The notes below the pieces were generated by a model, which worked only from the letters and a program-made list of their open reading frames with translations, was not told the DNA's origin and searched no databases. The position numbers and the translations under genes were made by a program. From Hahella chejuensis KCTC 2396 (GTDB lineage: Bacteria; Pseudomonadota; Gammaproteobacteria; Pseudomonadales; Oleiphilaceae), in contig NC_007645.1 in assembly GCF_000012985.1 (NCBI RefSeq), positions 1,902,501 through 1,966,500 on the forward strand: 64,000 nucleotides of DNA. Direction: 5' to 3'. Positions 39,532-47,673 of this stretch are shown here, in pieces. The first letter of the stretch is position 1. Each line of letters starts with the position of its first letter.

Positions 39532-40320
39532 ATGCGCAGAGTGGTCTTTAATCAAAAAGGCGGAGTGGGTAAATCCAGCATTGTCTGCAACTTGGCCGCC
39601 ATCAGCGCTGCGCAGGGCTCCAAGACCTTGGTCGTGGATCTGGACCCGCAAGGCAACTCCAGCCTTTATCTGTTGAGCCGCAACGTCATGGAATTGAAGG
39701 ATACGGTGGCGGACTTCTTCGAGCAGACTATGGCTTTCAATCTATTCAATAAAAAAGTGGATGATTTCATTCACGCCACCCGTTATCCCAATCTTTTCGT
39801 CATGCCCGCCAGTCCCGAGCTGGAGTTTCTGGAGCGCAAACTGGAGGCGCGGCACAAGATCTATAAGTTGCGTGATGCGCTGGTGAAGCTGGGTGATGTA
39901 TTTGACCGAATTTATATTGATACCGCCCCGGCCTTGAATTTTTACACCCGATCGGCGTTAATCGCCGCCCAGCGGTGCCTGATTCCGTTTGATTGCGATG
40001 ATTTCTCCCGACAGGCCTTGTACTCCATTCTTGGAGAAATTCAGGATTTGCAGGAAGATCACAACAAAGATCTGAAAGTTGAGGGGATCGTCGCCAATCA
40101 GTTTCAACCGCGCGCAAACCTGCCAACGCAGATAATTGAGTCGATGAAAGAAGAAGGGTTGCCGGTATTGCCGGTGCGCCTGAACGCCTCTGTGAAGATG
40201 AAAGAGTCTCACCAGGCGCATGAGCCGTTGATTCATTTTGCGCCCAAGCACCCCCTGACGCAGCAGTTTCAGGAATTGCACACGATGCTCCAAGGAGCGT
40301 CTGTATTGTCCGAGGCTTGA
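39532..40320 (+). CDS. ParA family ATPase, chromosomally encoded without ParB
   Basis: This 262-residue P-loop ATPase has a deviant Walker [17 protein letters not shown] (residues 7-22), and a [10 protein letters not shown] segment. The mid motif [16 protein letters not shown] is typical of ParA/Soj/MinD-type proteins. The start is the ATG at 39532 with GCGGGGGG just upstream; a longer frame is unlikely. No parB or parS-like repeats are nearby, so it is not a standard partition pair. It may position a large cellular complex, but its cargo is unknown. It lies between hda and yqcC. Confidence 0.85.
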   Translation: MRRVVFNQKGGVGKSSIVCNLAAISAAQGSKTLVVDLDPQGNSSLYLLSRNVMELKDTVADFFEQTMAFNLFNKKVDDFIHATRYPNLFVMPASPELEFLERKLEARHKIYKLRDALVKLGDVFDRIYIDTAPALNFYTRSALIAAQRCLIPFDCDDFSRQALYSILGEIQDLQEDHNKDLKVEGIVANQFQPRANLPTQIIESMKEEGLPVLPVRLNASVKMKESHQAHEPLIHFAPKHPLTQQFQELHTMLQGASVLSEA

Positions 40321-40379
40321 TGGGCGCGAGTCAGAGTATTCATTTTTTGAGCACCTAATTGTTGTAAGAGTAGGCAGTA

Positions 40380-40754
40380 GTGACAGATCGAATATACGCA
40401 GAGTTGGCGGATGTCCTGTTGGGTCTTGAGTCGGAACTCCGACGTATGGGGTTATGGCGAGAAGACCAGCCTCACGAGGACGCTCTCGCCAGTGTGACGC
40501 CATTTTGCGCAGATACGCTGGAATTCCATGAGTGGCTGCAATTTATCTTCATTGAGCGCATGAAGGTGATTGTGGAATACCGGGCGCCCATGCCGCCCAT
40601 GCGCAGTGGGATCGAGCCGGCGGCGGAAATGGCCTATCAGGGTAGGCTTGGTCAGGTGGCCGGGCTGTTGGCTTCACTGCGTCAGGTGGATGAAGCAATT
40701 AATAATGCGCGGGACGCATTATCGGGTGGTCAGGGTTTCAGTCAGAACTATTAA
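40380..40754 (+). CDS. yqcC: YqcC family protein (DUF446)
   Basis: This 124-residue soluble protein of unknown function has the landmarks LLGLESELRRMGLW, TLEFHEWLQFIFIERM and the MKVIVEYRAPMP stretch followed by MRSGIEPAAE. The start is GTG. Its last codon and TAA stop are supplied by the end of repeat copy D (TATTAA at 40749-40754), so the original C-terminus may have been altered by insertion. It is convergent with the UDG-family gene. Confidence 0.88.
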   Translation: MTDRIYAELADVLLGLESELRRMGLWREDQPHEDALASVTPFCADTLEFHEWLQFIFIERMKVIVEYRAPMPPMRSGIEPAAEMAYQGRLGQVAGLLASLRQVDEAINNARDALSGGQGFSQNY

Positions 40755-40908
40755 TATGGCAATGAAATTGGCATGTTAATAATCAGGCGAATAGATGTGT
40801 CTGCGCGGCGGCTAGCCAAGGGAGACAGGGCCTGACATGGGCAGGCCCTGTCGTTGCAGACAAATAGCAGACAAATAGAAGGAAGCTATTTGTCTGCCTG
40901 ATTAATAA
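40749..40908 (-). repeat. Composite palindromic repeat, copy D (full length, inverted, with 11-bp duplication)
   Basis: This full copy is in the reverse orientation. It contains a tandem duplication of CAGACAAATAG (40859-40880 region) in the first hairpin arm. The ends provide the stop codon of yqcC on one side and the last seven codons and stop of the UDG-family gene on the other. It therefore occupies the complete gap between two convergent genes. Confidence 0.95.
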
Positions 40909-41506
40909 GTAAGTCGTGCACGTGATTCCGGACTTGCGGGATCACCTCTTCTTCGAACCAGGGGCGTTGCTTCAGCCATAGGGTGTTGCGAGGCGAGGGG
41001 TGCGGTAGCGGGATCAGTCGAGGATACCAGTCGCGCCAGTGTTTGACGTTTTCCGACAAGCTCTTGTAGGCGTTTGGCAGATAAGCTTGTTGCGCATATA
41101 GCCCCACCAGTAGAAACACCTCCAGACGAGGCAGGCGCGCCAGGATTTTGTGGTGCCAGTGCTCGTAACACTCCTTTCGCGGCGGCAGGTCTCCACTGCG
41201 GCCTTTGCCGGGATAGCAAAACCCCATCGGCATGATGGCGATTCGGCGAGTGTCGTAAAAGGTCTCTTTGTCCAGGCCCAGCCATGCGCGCAGTCTATCG
41301 CCACTGGGGTCGTTCCAGGGAATGCCTGTGGCGTGCACGCGAGTTCCTGGCGCCTGGCCGATGATCATCAGGCGGGCGGTGGAGCCTGCTTTCACTATTG
41401 GGTTGGGCTCCAAATGCTGCTCACACAGGCGACATGCGCGAACATCCTGCAATAATCGGCTTAATTCGTTGTCGCTATCTGTTGTGTCTATCCGTCTTTG
41501 TGTCAT
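40886..41506 (-). CDS. Uracil-DNA glycosylase superfamily protein
   Basis: This UDG-fold protein has about 206 residues from the ATG at 41506 (an ATG at 41551 is also possible). Motif 1 is GQAPGTRVH with WNDPSGDRLRAWLG, and motif 2 is the HPSPRN loop. Near the N-terminus CRLCEQH is present, but a full four-Cys Fe-S pattern is not obvious. Activity on uracil is likely but unproven. The last residues LINQADK and the stop are encoded by repeat copy D, so the original C-terminus was replaced or extended. Confidence 0.85.
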   Translation of the reverse strand: MTQRRIDTTDSDNELSRLLQDVRACRLCEQHLEPNPIVKAGSTARLMIIGQAPGTRVHATGIPWNDPSGDRLRAWLGLDKETFYDTRRIAIMPMGFCYPGKGRSGDLPPRKECYEHWHHKILARLPRLEVFLLVGLYAQQAYLPNAYKSLSENVKHWRDWYPRLIPLPHPSPRNTLWLKQRPWFEEEVIPQVRNHVHDLLINQADK

Positions 41507-41607
41507 CGTCTCGGGGGTAAATATGGTTTCGTTGTCTGCGAACCTGATCATCCATACAACGAAGACTTTTCCTGGGCAGAGTTGCGCGCACTCGCTTGTT
41601 GGGCGGC

Positions 41608-42162
41608 TCAGGTGGCTCCTATTAGTACGTCTACGCCCTGATCAGCGTATATTTGCTTGATCTTCATTAGATCGTCTCGCAGGGATTCCGATGGGAATAT
41701 TTTGCCCAGAATTCGGCCGCGCTTCCGTTTGCTGTCCGACATCATCAGGATAATCGGCGCTCCGGCTGCTTTGGCGATATGCCAGAATCCGGTGCGTATG
41801 GGTTTACGTTCTTCCTTCATTTTGTTGCGGGTGGCTTCTGGCGCGATGGCCAGCGTAAAGGTGGCGCGCTTGGCGAACTCCTGACGCATCTGATCGACAA
41901 GATTCGTTTTGGAGCTTCTGTCTACGGGGATGCAGCCGAATTTGGAAAGGAACCAGGAGAAAGGCCACACAAACAAATCCTTTTTAACCAGTGTGTGCAG
42001 CTTGCGGCGGTAAATACAGAACAGCGCCAGAATGCGCACCCCATCCATATTTGTGGTGTGAGGAAAGCCGATCACCACTTGCTTATCTTCCCACAACTCT
42101 GGTTTTTCGTCATAAGTCCAGCCGCTGAATTTGAAAAGAAGTTTTGAAAGCAGGTACAACAT
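41608..42162 (-). CDS. PlsC-like acyltransferase
   Basis: This is a glycerophosphate/lysophospholipid-acyltransferase-fold protein (184 residues). The catalytic motif HTTNMD (His35, Asp40) fits H-x4-D, and IAPEATRNK matches the EGTR-type second block. The protein is short and lacks obvious membrane helices apart from the N-terminus. Its donor and acceptor are unknown; comparison suggests a small acyltransferase family member of the 1-acylglycerol-3-phosphate type. Confidence 0.82.
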   Translation of the reverse strand: MLYLLSKLLFKFSGWTYDEKPELWEDKQVVIGFPHTTNMDGVRILALFCIYRRKLHTLVKKDLFVWPFSWFLSKFGCIPVDRSSKTNLVDQMRQEFAKRATFTLAIAPEATRNKMKEERKPIRTGFWHIAKAAGAPIILMMSDSKRKRGRILGKIFPSESLRDDLMKIKQIYADQGVDVLIGAT

Positions 42163-42221
42163 TGCCGTTATTTCCGAGAAAAAATGGTGTGGATCGGAGC
42201 CACTTTTAAGGTTTCAGCCCG

Positions 42222-42800
42222 CTATTGTAACTCACAACCCTCTGAGCGGGTACTCAAGTCCATGGTCGCCAAACTGCGATAGATGGACCCGCTTTCTCCC
42301 TGGGTGCTCTGATAGAGTTCAACGGCCGTGACGTCAAAGTGGAGTGGGGCGGTTAAGTCGGCCCGCATATCCAGACGCTGACGTCGGGAACGTCCTCTGG
42401 CCAAGGTAAGGTGGGGACGAAAGTTGCGTTTGTCTACAGACTCCCCGGCGCTCGCTATGCGCGACCTGATGCATTCATGCAGCGACAGCAAACGATCATT
42501 GGCTGCGATCTGCGCAGTCAGATAACCTGCGCGCTGAGCGCTGGGAAAGGGCGTGATCGCCTCGAACGCGATAGAAAATGATGGGAAATGACGCAAACTT
42601 TCACGGATATCTTTCACAAGGCGCTGCGCTACCTCCGGATCGAGGTCCGCAAAAAAATGCAGAGTGATATGCAGTTGTTCCCTTGTTTGCCAACGATAGT
42701 GGCGCGATAGCTCTGGATGTAGCGCTTTCAGGCGCTCAATTTCCGTAAGCAGGCGTTCTTTTACGCTAGCGGGAGGGACCAGAGTGAAAAAGCATCTCAT
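42222..42800 (-). CDS. thpR: RNA 2',3'-cyclic phosphodiesterase
   Basis: This 2H phosphoesterase hydrolyses 2',3'-cyclic phosphates of RNA ends. The two H-x-T/S-x motifs are HITL (His44, Thr46) and HLTL (His130, Thr132), each followed by F or A. The 192-residue length is usual for ThpR/LigT. It lies head to tail with the DUF1289 gene upstream. Confidence 0.92.
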   Translation of the reverse strand: MRCFFTLVPPASVKERLLTEIERLKALHPELSRHYRWQTREQLHITLHFFADLDPEVAQRLVKDIRESLRHFPSFSIAFEAITPFPSAQRAGYLTAQIAANDRLLSLHECIRSRIASAGESVDKRNFRPHLTLARGRSRRQRLDMRADLTAPLHFDVTAVELYQSTQGESGSIYRSLATMDLSTRSEGCELQ

Positions 42801-42812
42801 CGTTTGATACGG

Positions 42813-43052
42813 TTATTGGCGTTGTTTAAGCTGCTTCAGCAGATTCCGCTTTTGCGCTAAGGAATAACTGCTCCAATCCAGTATTTCCTGCAATGTGCGC
42901 TTGCAGCCGCAACAGACGTCGTTCTCATCCAGGCAACAGTTACGGACGCAGGGATTAGCGGGTTCGCCATTGGCGTCGCTTTGGCCTGGCACTTTGCTCG
43001 CGCCGCTCCACCAGTCTTGTGGGGGCATTGACGGGGGCCAGCGTTTAGACAT
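42813..43052 (-). CDS. DUF1289 family small Cys-rich protein
   Basis: This 79-residue protein has a Cys-rich core, CVRNCCLDENDVCCGCKRT, and a C-terminal helix LSQ/AQKRNLLKQL-like segment. The four invariant Cys of DUF1289 probably bind a metal or Fe-S centre. The family is small and of unknown function. It lies 12 nt before thpR in the same direction, so it is co-transcribed. Confidence 0.85.
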   Translation of the reverse strand: MSKRWPPSMPPQDWWSGASKVPGQSDANGEPANPCVRNCCLDENDVCCGCKRTLQEILDWSSYSLAQKRNLLKQLKQRQ

Positions 43053-43077
43053 AAGCGACTCGCTCTGACGGCTTGTC

Positions 43078-45816
43078 TCAGTTCAGCGGGAGGCCGATTT
43101 GGCCGCCTTCCGGGTTGAGTACGCCTTGCTTGAGGGCGTTAAAGAACTCCGGCAATTGATCAGAAGGCATGGGCAGGGAATACAGATGTCCCTGTACGTA
43201 GCGAACATTGTGGTTACGGAAGAAGGTTTCCTGTTCGGTTCTTTCTATGCCTTCCACGATGACGCGCATATGCATGCGGCTGGCGATGCTGAGCAGAGTC
43301 TCAAGAATAGCAGCGTCATAGTCGTCTCCCGGCACATTGCGGGTGAGGGCGCGGTCGATTTTTACCGCATCCACCGGTAGCCGGGCCAGATTGGACAGCG
43401 AAGACAGACCGGAGCCGAAGCTGTCGATGGTGATATTGACGCCAATCTCTTTCAGTCCGCCCAAGATTTCCGCCGCCTCTGCGGGATTATTCACCAACAC
43501 CTGTTCGCCGATCTCCAAATTAAGAAATGCGGGGTTGACGCGTATTTCAGCGATGACTCGTTTCAGCGTTTCCACCATCTGAGGGTGGTGCAGTTGGCGT
43601 GCGGAAATGTTGATCGCCACCTGTACATGGGAGCGACTCATCGCCTGTATCGCCCGGCACTGCAGGCAGGCGTTGTAGAAGATCCACTCGCCCAGGGCGG
43701 GCAGTAGTCCGGTTTGCTCGGCCACGGAGATGAATTCATGGGGGGCCAGCACGCCACGCTTGGGGTGACGCCAGCGCAGCAAGGCCTCCAGTCCGACGAT
43801 ATGCTGGTTTTCCAGATCTATCTGCGGTTGATAATAGATATCGAACTGGTGCCCGGAAATGGCTGCGCGCAGCTCCTGTTCCGTATTGATCTGGTGCGTC
43901 AGCTCGTCGTTCATCTCCTTTTGATACATCTGAATATTGTTGCGGCCGGCTTTCTTGGCGCGGTACATGGCCATATCGGCGTTTTTCAGCAATACAGAAT
44001 ATTCCACGCCATCCCGGGGCGACACGGTGACCCCGATACTGGTGGTGATCACCAGTTGTTGTCCCGGCAGATCAACTGGCCTGGTAATGGCTTCCAGCAG
44101 ATTGCGGCCTACCAGGTCGCAGTCTTCCGCTCCGTTCACCCGATTCAGAAGGATAGCGAACTCATCGCCGCCAAGCCGGGCGATAGTGTCTTCCTCCCGC
44201 ACACAGGACGCCAGACGACGGCAGATTTCCTGCAGTAGCGCATCGCCGGCGTCATGGCCCAGTGTGTCGTTAATGCGTTTGAAGTGGTCTATGTCCAGGC
44301 TGATCAAGCCGACGTCATGTTGCCGTCGAGAGGCTTGCTTCAAAGCCTGGCGGCAGCGGTCTTCAAACAGGCGGCGATTCGCCGCGCCGGTCAGCACATC
44401 GTAGTGGGCGAGGAAGTGCAGCTGGTTCTGGGTTTCGCGGATGGTGGAGATGTCCTGGCCGATAATGATCGCCTGAGTCAGCTCTTCGTCCACGTCGACC
44501 ACCCGGTTGATGTTCCAGAGCATGACGTGGGAACCGCCATCCGCTGCAGTCATTTCGCTCTCCAGGTTTTCCACTGGGACGCCGGTTTCCAGCACTTTGG
44601 TGATTTTCCAGGCGGTTTCATCTTGAAACGCCTTCGGCACAAAGCAAGTGATGTAATTTTTGCCGTAAATATCTTCCCGGTGGTACCCGAACAGTCGGCT
44701 GGCGGCGCCATTCCACTGCACGATGCGGAAATTCTTATCCATGACGATAATAGGGCTGCCCGCTGTTTCGATAATGGCGCGGTAGCGACGGGTTGATGTG
44801 CGAAATGAGCGCTCCGCCTGTTTGCGTATGTGCACCTCGTCCTGCAACTCCTGATTGACGGCTTCAAGTTCGCGGGTGCGTCGCTGCACCAGTTGCTCAA
44901 TGGCGTCTTCCACCCGGGCGCGATCGGCGGCGAGCGCAGACAGATAGAGGCTGAATATGGTCATCACCGCCACTTCGCTGTGAAACAGATTGAAGTGGGC
45001 GAGGGAGTTATATCTGGTATCGCCGTAGCCATAAGCTAACAGGGCTGCGAGTCCGGACAGACAGACTGCGAGTACGCCGCCAAAACGGCCAAAGCGCAGG
45101 CTTGACCAGGCGTACAGTGGAAGAAGTAAAAACAGAGCCATGCCGCCATTCTTGATCAGCAGACCTCCGGCTACGATGAGCAGGGCGGTCCAGACCAGCA
45201 CCTCCCAAATCCGGTCGACGGCGAGAGAGTAGAACTCTTTCCTGCGACGCCACTGGGTGTAGACCGGAACGGTCAGCAGGATAGGCATGCCGATGCTGTA
45301 CAGGAGATAAAGCGTTGTCTGCAGCAGCGCTTCCCCAGGTATAGCGCCGCCTACCAACAATGCGATAGGCAGGCTTGCGGCCAGTGAGCTCAGGAAGAGG
45401 CTGGCCAGCAGATTCCATAAACGGGTTTCCGAGTGCGGCGGAGTGACGTTAGTCTGCAGAAGCAGATACAGGCGCTTCAACAAAATCGGCTGTGCGCACA
45501 GCAGGGCGCTAATGGTTGCGGTAAGGGGGAGTGCGGCGATCAGTGAATGAGGATATTCCTGACGCCATAACGCCAGCACGCCGGTGATTGTGGCGATAAT
45601 GATAACCGGCAGAGAGCGCAGTCCGTAATGGAAATAGGCGATGGCGCACACAGCGGCGCTGGGCCAGATCCAGGGTAGAGATTCAACGGAGATGAATAAG
45701 CCGGCGGAAAGCGCGCTGACAGTAGCGACTACGGTAACGATAAGCAAAGTTCGCCAGTCGCCGCGTCCCGACGTTGATGGGGAGTCGTTGCTTATCAGGC
45801 CGTTGTCATCTGGCAT
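43078..45816 (-). CDS. Membrane-anchored MASE1-PAS-GGDEF-EAL protein
   Basis: This is a putative cyclic-di-GMP turnover protein (912 residues). The N-terminal 300 residues are a MASE1-type membrane sensor of about eight helices. A short coiled coil (about 310-345) and a PAS domain (about 345-460) follow. The GGDEF domain has the intact active site ARLGGDEFAIL and an upstream R-x-x-D (REED) inhibitory site at the correct spacing. The EAL domain has EALLR, AINISARQL, LEIGEQ, VKID, VEGIE and QGH, but the DDFG motif reads DSFG, so one metal-binding Asp is missing. Diguanylate cyclase activity is likely; phosphodiesterase activity may be weak or absent. Confidence 0.9.
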   Translation of the reverse strand: MPDDNGLISNDSPSTSGRGDWRTLLIVTVVATVSALSAGLFISVESLPWIWPSAAVCAIAYFHYGLRSLPVIIIATITGVLALWRQEYPHSLIAALPLTATISALLCAQPILLKRLYLLLQTNVTPPHSETRLWNLLASLFLSSLAASLPIALLVGGAIPGEALLQTTLYLLYSIGMPILLTVPVYTQWRRRKEFYSLAVDRIWEVLVWTALLIVAGGLLIKNGGMALFLLLPLYAWSSLRFGRFGGVLAVCLSGLAALLAYGYGDTRYNSLAHFNLFHSEVAVMTIFSLYLSALAADRARVEDAIEQLVQRRTRELEAVNQELQDEVHIRKQAERSFRTSTRRYRAIIETAGSPIIVMDKNFRIVQWNGAASRLFGYHREDIYGKNYITCFVPKAFQDETAWKITKVLETGVPVENLESEMTAADGGSHVMLWNINRVVDVDEELTQAIIIGQDISTIRETQNQLHFLAHYDVLTGAANRRLFEDRCRQALKQASRRQHDVGLISLDIDHFKRINDTLGHDAGDALLQEICRRLASCVREEDTIARLGGDEFAILLNRVNGAEDCDLVGRNLLEAITRPVDLPGQQLVITTSIGVTVSPRDGVEYSVLLKNADMAMYRAKKAGRNNIQMYQKEMNDELTHQINTEQELRAAISGHQFDIYYQPQIDLENQHIVGLEALLRWRHPKRGVLAPHEFISVAEQTGLLPALGEWIFYNACLQCRAIQAMSRSHVQVAINISARQLHHPQMVETLKRVIAEIRVNPAFLNLEIGEQVLVNNPAEAAEILGGLKEIGVNITIDSFGSGLSSLSNLARLPVDAVKIDRALTRNVPGDDYDAAILETLLSIASRMHMRVIVEGIERTEQETFFRNHNVRYVQGHLYSLPMPSDQLPEFFNALKQGVLNPEGGQIGLPLN

Positions 45817-45913
45817 GTTTTATGAGGAACCGGATGCTGCTGTTCCCTGTGTCCCTGAGTCAGTTTGAGCGCGAATTTGCGACCGTATAAAGAAACTATA
45901 GTGTAATCAGACT

Positions 45914-45995
45914 GCTTCCGACGACATCATGACTGCAACGATATGTATCTGTACGTAACTGAACGTAAAGGGATTTGTCGCGTTTCGTCGGAAGC
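45914..45995. repeat. 11-bp perfect inverted repeat around 60 bp
   Basis: GCTTCCGACGA (45914-45924) and TCGTCGGAAGC (45985-45995) are perfect inverted copies 60 bp apart, in the intergenic region between the GGDEF-EAL gene and nadC. It may be a transcriptional operator pair, a structured RNA or the ends of a lost small element. Only one copy was seen in the window. Confidence 0.6.
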
Positions 45996-46012
45996 TTGCC
46001 GGCGCTGTATCA

Positions 46013-46849
46013 TCAGATCAGACGCATGGAAAGATCAATGGCGCGACAGTGCTTGGTGACGCCGCCGATGGAGATAAAGTCCACGCCGGTTTCTGCGATC
46101 GCCGCCAGGGTTTCGGAGGTGACGCCGCCGGACGCTTCAAGTTTGGCGCGCCCCTGATTAACGACGACAGCATGCGCCATTTGTTCAATGCTGAAGTTGT
46201 CCAGCATGACGATATCTGCGCCGGCGCTCAGGGCCTCCTGTAGTTGCTCCATCGTCTCCACCTCCACTTCCACTGGTTTGCCGGGAGCGATGCGGTGAGC
46301 CTCTTCCACTGCATTATGGATGGAGCCGCAGGCCATGATGTGATTTTCCTTAATCAGGAAAGCATCCCATAGACCAATGCGGTGGTTGCGACAGCCGCCG
46401 CAGGAGGCGGCGTATTTCTGCGCCACTCGAAGGCCCGGCAGGGTTTTGCGGGTGTCCAACACTTTGGCTTTGGTGTGGCTGACCATATTGGCGTACTGGC
46501 GCGCCTGGGTCGCCACGCCGGAAAGGGTCTGCAGGAAATTCAACGCGGTGCGTTCCGCCGTCAACAGCGATCGTGCGCGTCCGCTGACGGTGAACAGCAC
46601 GTCATTGGCGTGGGCCTGATCGCCGTCTTTGAATTTCCATTCCACCTTGCAGTCCGGATCGACTTTGGCGAAAACAGCGTTAACCCACTCTACGCCGCAG
46701 ACGATAGCGTCTTCACGAGTAATGACTCTTGCTTCGGCGTGCTGCTCCGCAGGAATCAGCATGGCGGTGATATCGCCGGAACCGATGTCTTCCGCAAGGG
46801 CTTTTTCTACGTCTTGTTGAATGGCGGGTTGAATGAGTTGTTCCAACAT
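46013..46849 (-). CDS. nadC: Nicotinate-nucleotide pyrophosphorylase (carboxylating)
   Basis: NadC converts quinolinate and PRPP to nicotinate mononucleotide, CO2 and PPi in de novo NAD synthesis. Landmarks are [45 protein letters not shown] and the C-terminal [20 protein letters not shown]. The 278-residue protein is full length. It is followed on the minus strand by an interval and preceded (10 nt) by the retropepsin-like gene. Confidence 0.96.
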   Translation of the reverse strand: MLEQLIQPAIQQDVEKALAEDIGSGDITAMLIPAEQHAEARVITREDAIVCGVEWVNAVFAKVDPDCKVEWKFKDGDQAHANDVLFTVSGRARSLLTAERTALNFLQTLSGVATQARQYANMVSHTKAKVLDTRKTLPGLRVAQKYAASCGGCRNHRIGLWDAFLIKENHIMACGSIHNAVEEAHRIAPGKPVEVEVETMEQLQEALSAGADIVMLDNFSIEQMAHAVVVNQGRAKLEASGGVTSETLAAIAETGVDFISIGGVTKHCRAIDLSMRLI

Positions 46850-46859
46850 ATATAAAGGC

Positions 46860-47402
46860 TCAAAGTGTAGTGTGTGAATTCGGCGATAAAATCAGCGTGC
46901 CGTTACGTTGGGTGAACGACAGTCTCTGCAAGGCGCTCATGCCAAGCAGAATTTCATCCTCCTCCGTCATCGAAGAAAGAATGCTGGCCTCGACGTTATG
47001 CAGTTCAAACGGGCCAATGGTCAGTGTTTTCAAATAAGTGCGAGTAGCTTCGACGGCGCCGTTGGCGGTCTGTACGTAGCCGCGGCTCAGCTTTGGCAAC
47101 TGCAGGCGCTCCGCCAGTTCAGCGGGCACCGCTACGGTAGTGGCGCCGGTATCCAGAAGGAAGTCCACTTTCTCTCCGTTGATGAGTCCGGTCGTCAGGT
47201 AGTGCCCCTGATAATTGGATTGTAAGACCAATTCCTGCGCGCCACTGGCGGACTGGATTATCACGGGGGATTGATTGGGATTCTGCCTCTTCTTTTCCCA
47301 GAAGTCGAAAAACTGGGTTAGCAGGAGAATGCCGACGATCCAGGCGGCAATGAACATTCCTTTTCCGATTCCGCGGACCTGTGAGGGATTATTTTGACTC
47401 AT
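46860..47402 (-). CDS. Membrane-anchored retropepsin-like aspartic protease (TIGR02281 type)
   Basis: This 180-residue protein starts at the ATG at 47402 and has one membrane helix (about 14-31). The periplasmic part has the single-domain aspartic protease signature [13 protein letters not shown] (Asp84) and a later [13 protein letters not shown] segment. Clan AA proteins of this kind act as homodimers. The physiological substrate is unknown. It is adjacent to nadC, as in Pseudomonas. Confidence 0.85.
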   Translation of the reverse strand: MSQNNPSQVRGIGKGMFIAAWIVGILLLTQFFDFWEKKRQNPNQSPVIIQSASGAQELVLQSNYQGHYLTTGLINGEKVDFLLDTGATTVAVPAELAERLQLPKLSRGYVQTANGAVEATRTYLKTLTIGPFELHNVEASILSSMTEEDEILLGMSALQRLSFTQRNGTLILSPNSHTTL

Positions 47403-47518
47403 AACTGCGGGCTTGATTTGGATACCGGATAATACTTCAAGGCAGGTCATAATAACCTATAAACGGAGTCTCACAAGAGGCAATTAATTCAAGGCTTTCA
47501 AAGCGGTATAGGTTAATG

Positions 47519-47577
47519 TGTGACCAGTGTCACCTGGCAACAATTTGTGACAAAAGACGGTATAGTGACGGTATATA
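47519..47577 (+). promoter_or_regulatory. CRP/Vfr-like site and promoter of the DUF1631 gene
   Basis: TGTGA-CCAGTG-TCACC at 47519-47534 matches the CRP/Vfr half-site pattern TGTGA-N6-TCACA in nine of ten positions. About 25 nt later lie TTGTGA and two direct copies of GACGGTATA (47556-47574), ending in TATATA at 47572-47577, a candidate -10. The start codon is about 100 nt further on. Confidence 0.5.
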
Positions 47578-47673
47578 CTTGCACCGTGGACAATATTACG
47601 TCGCTTTGTGACGTATTTTGTCAAGCAATGCATGTGGTTACCTGTTGTCAGGAAGTGCTAGTTGGGAGAAAGT

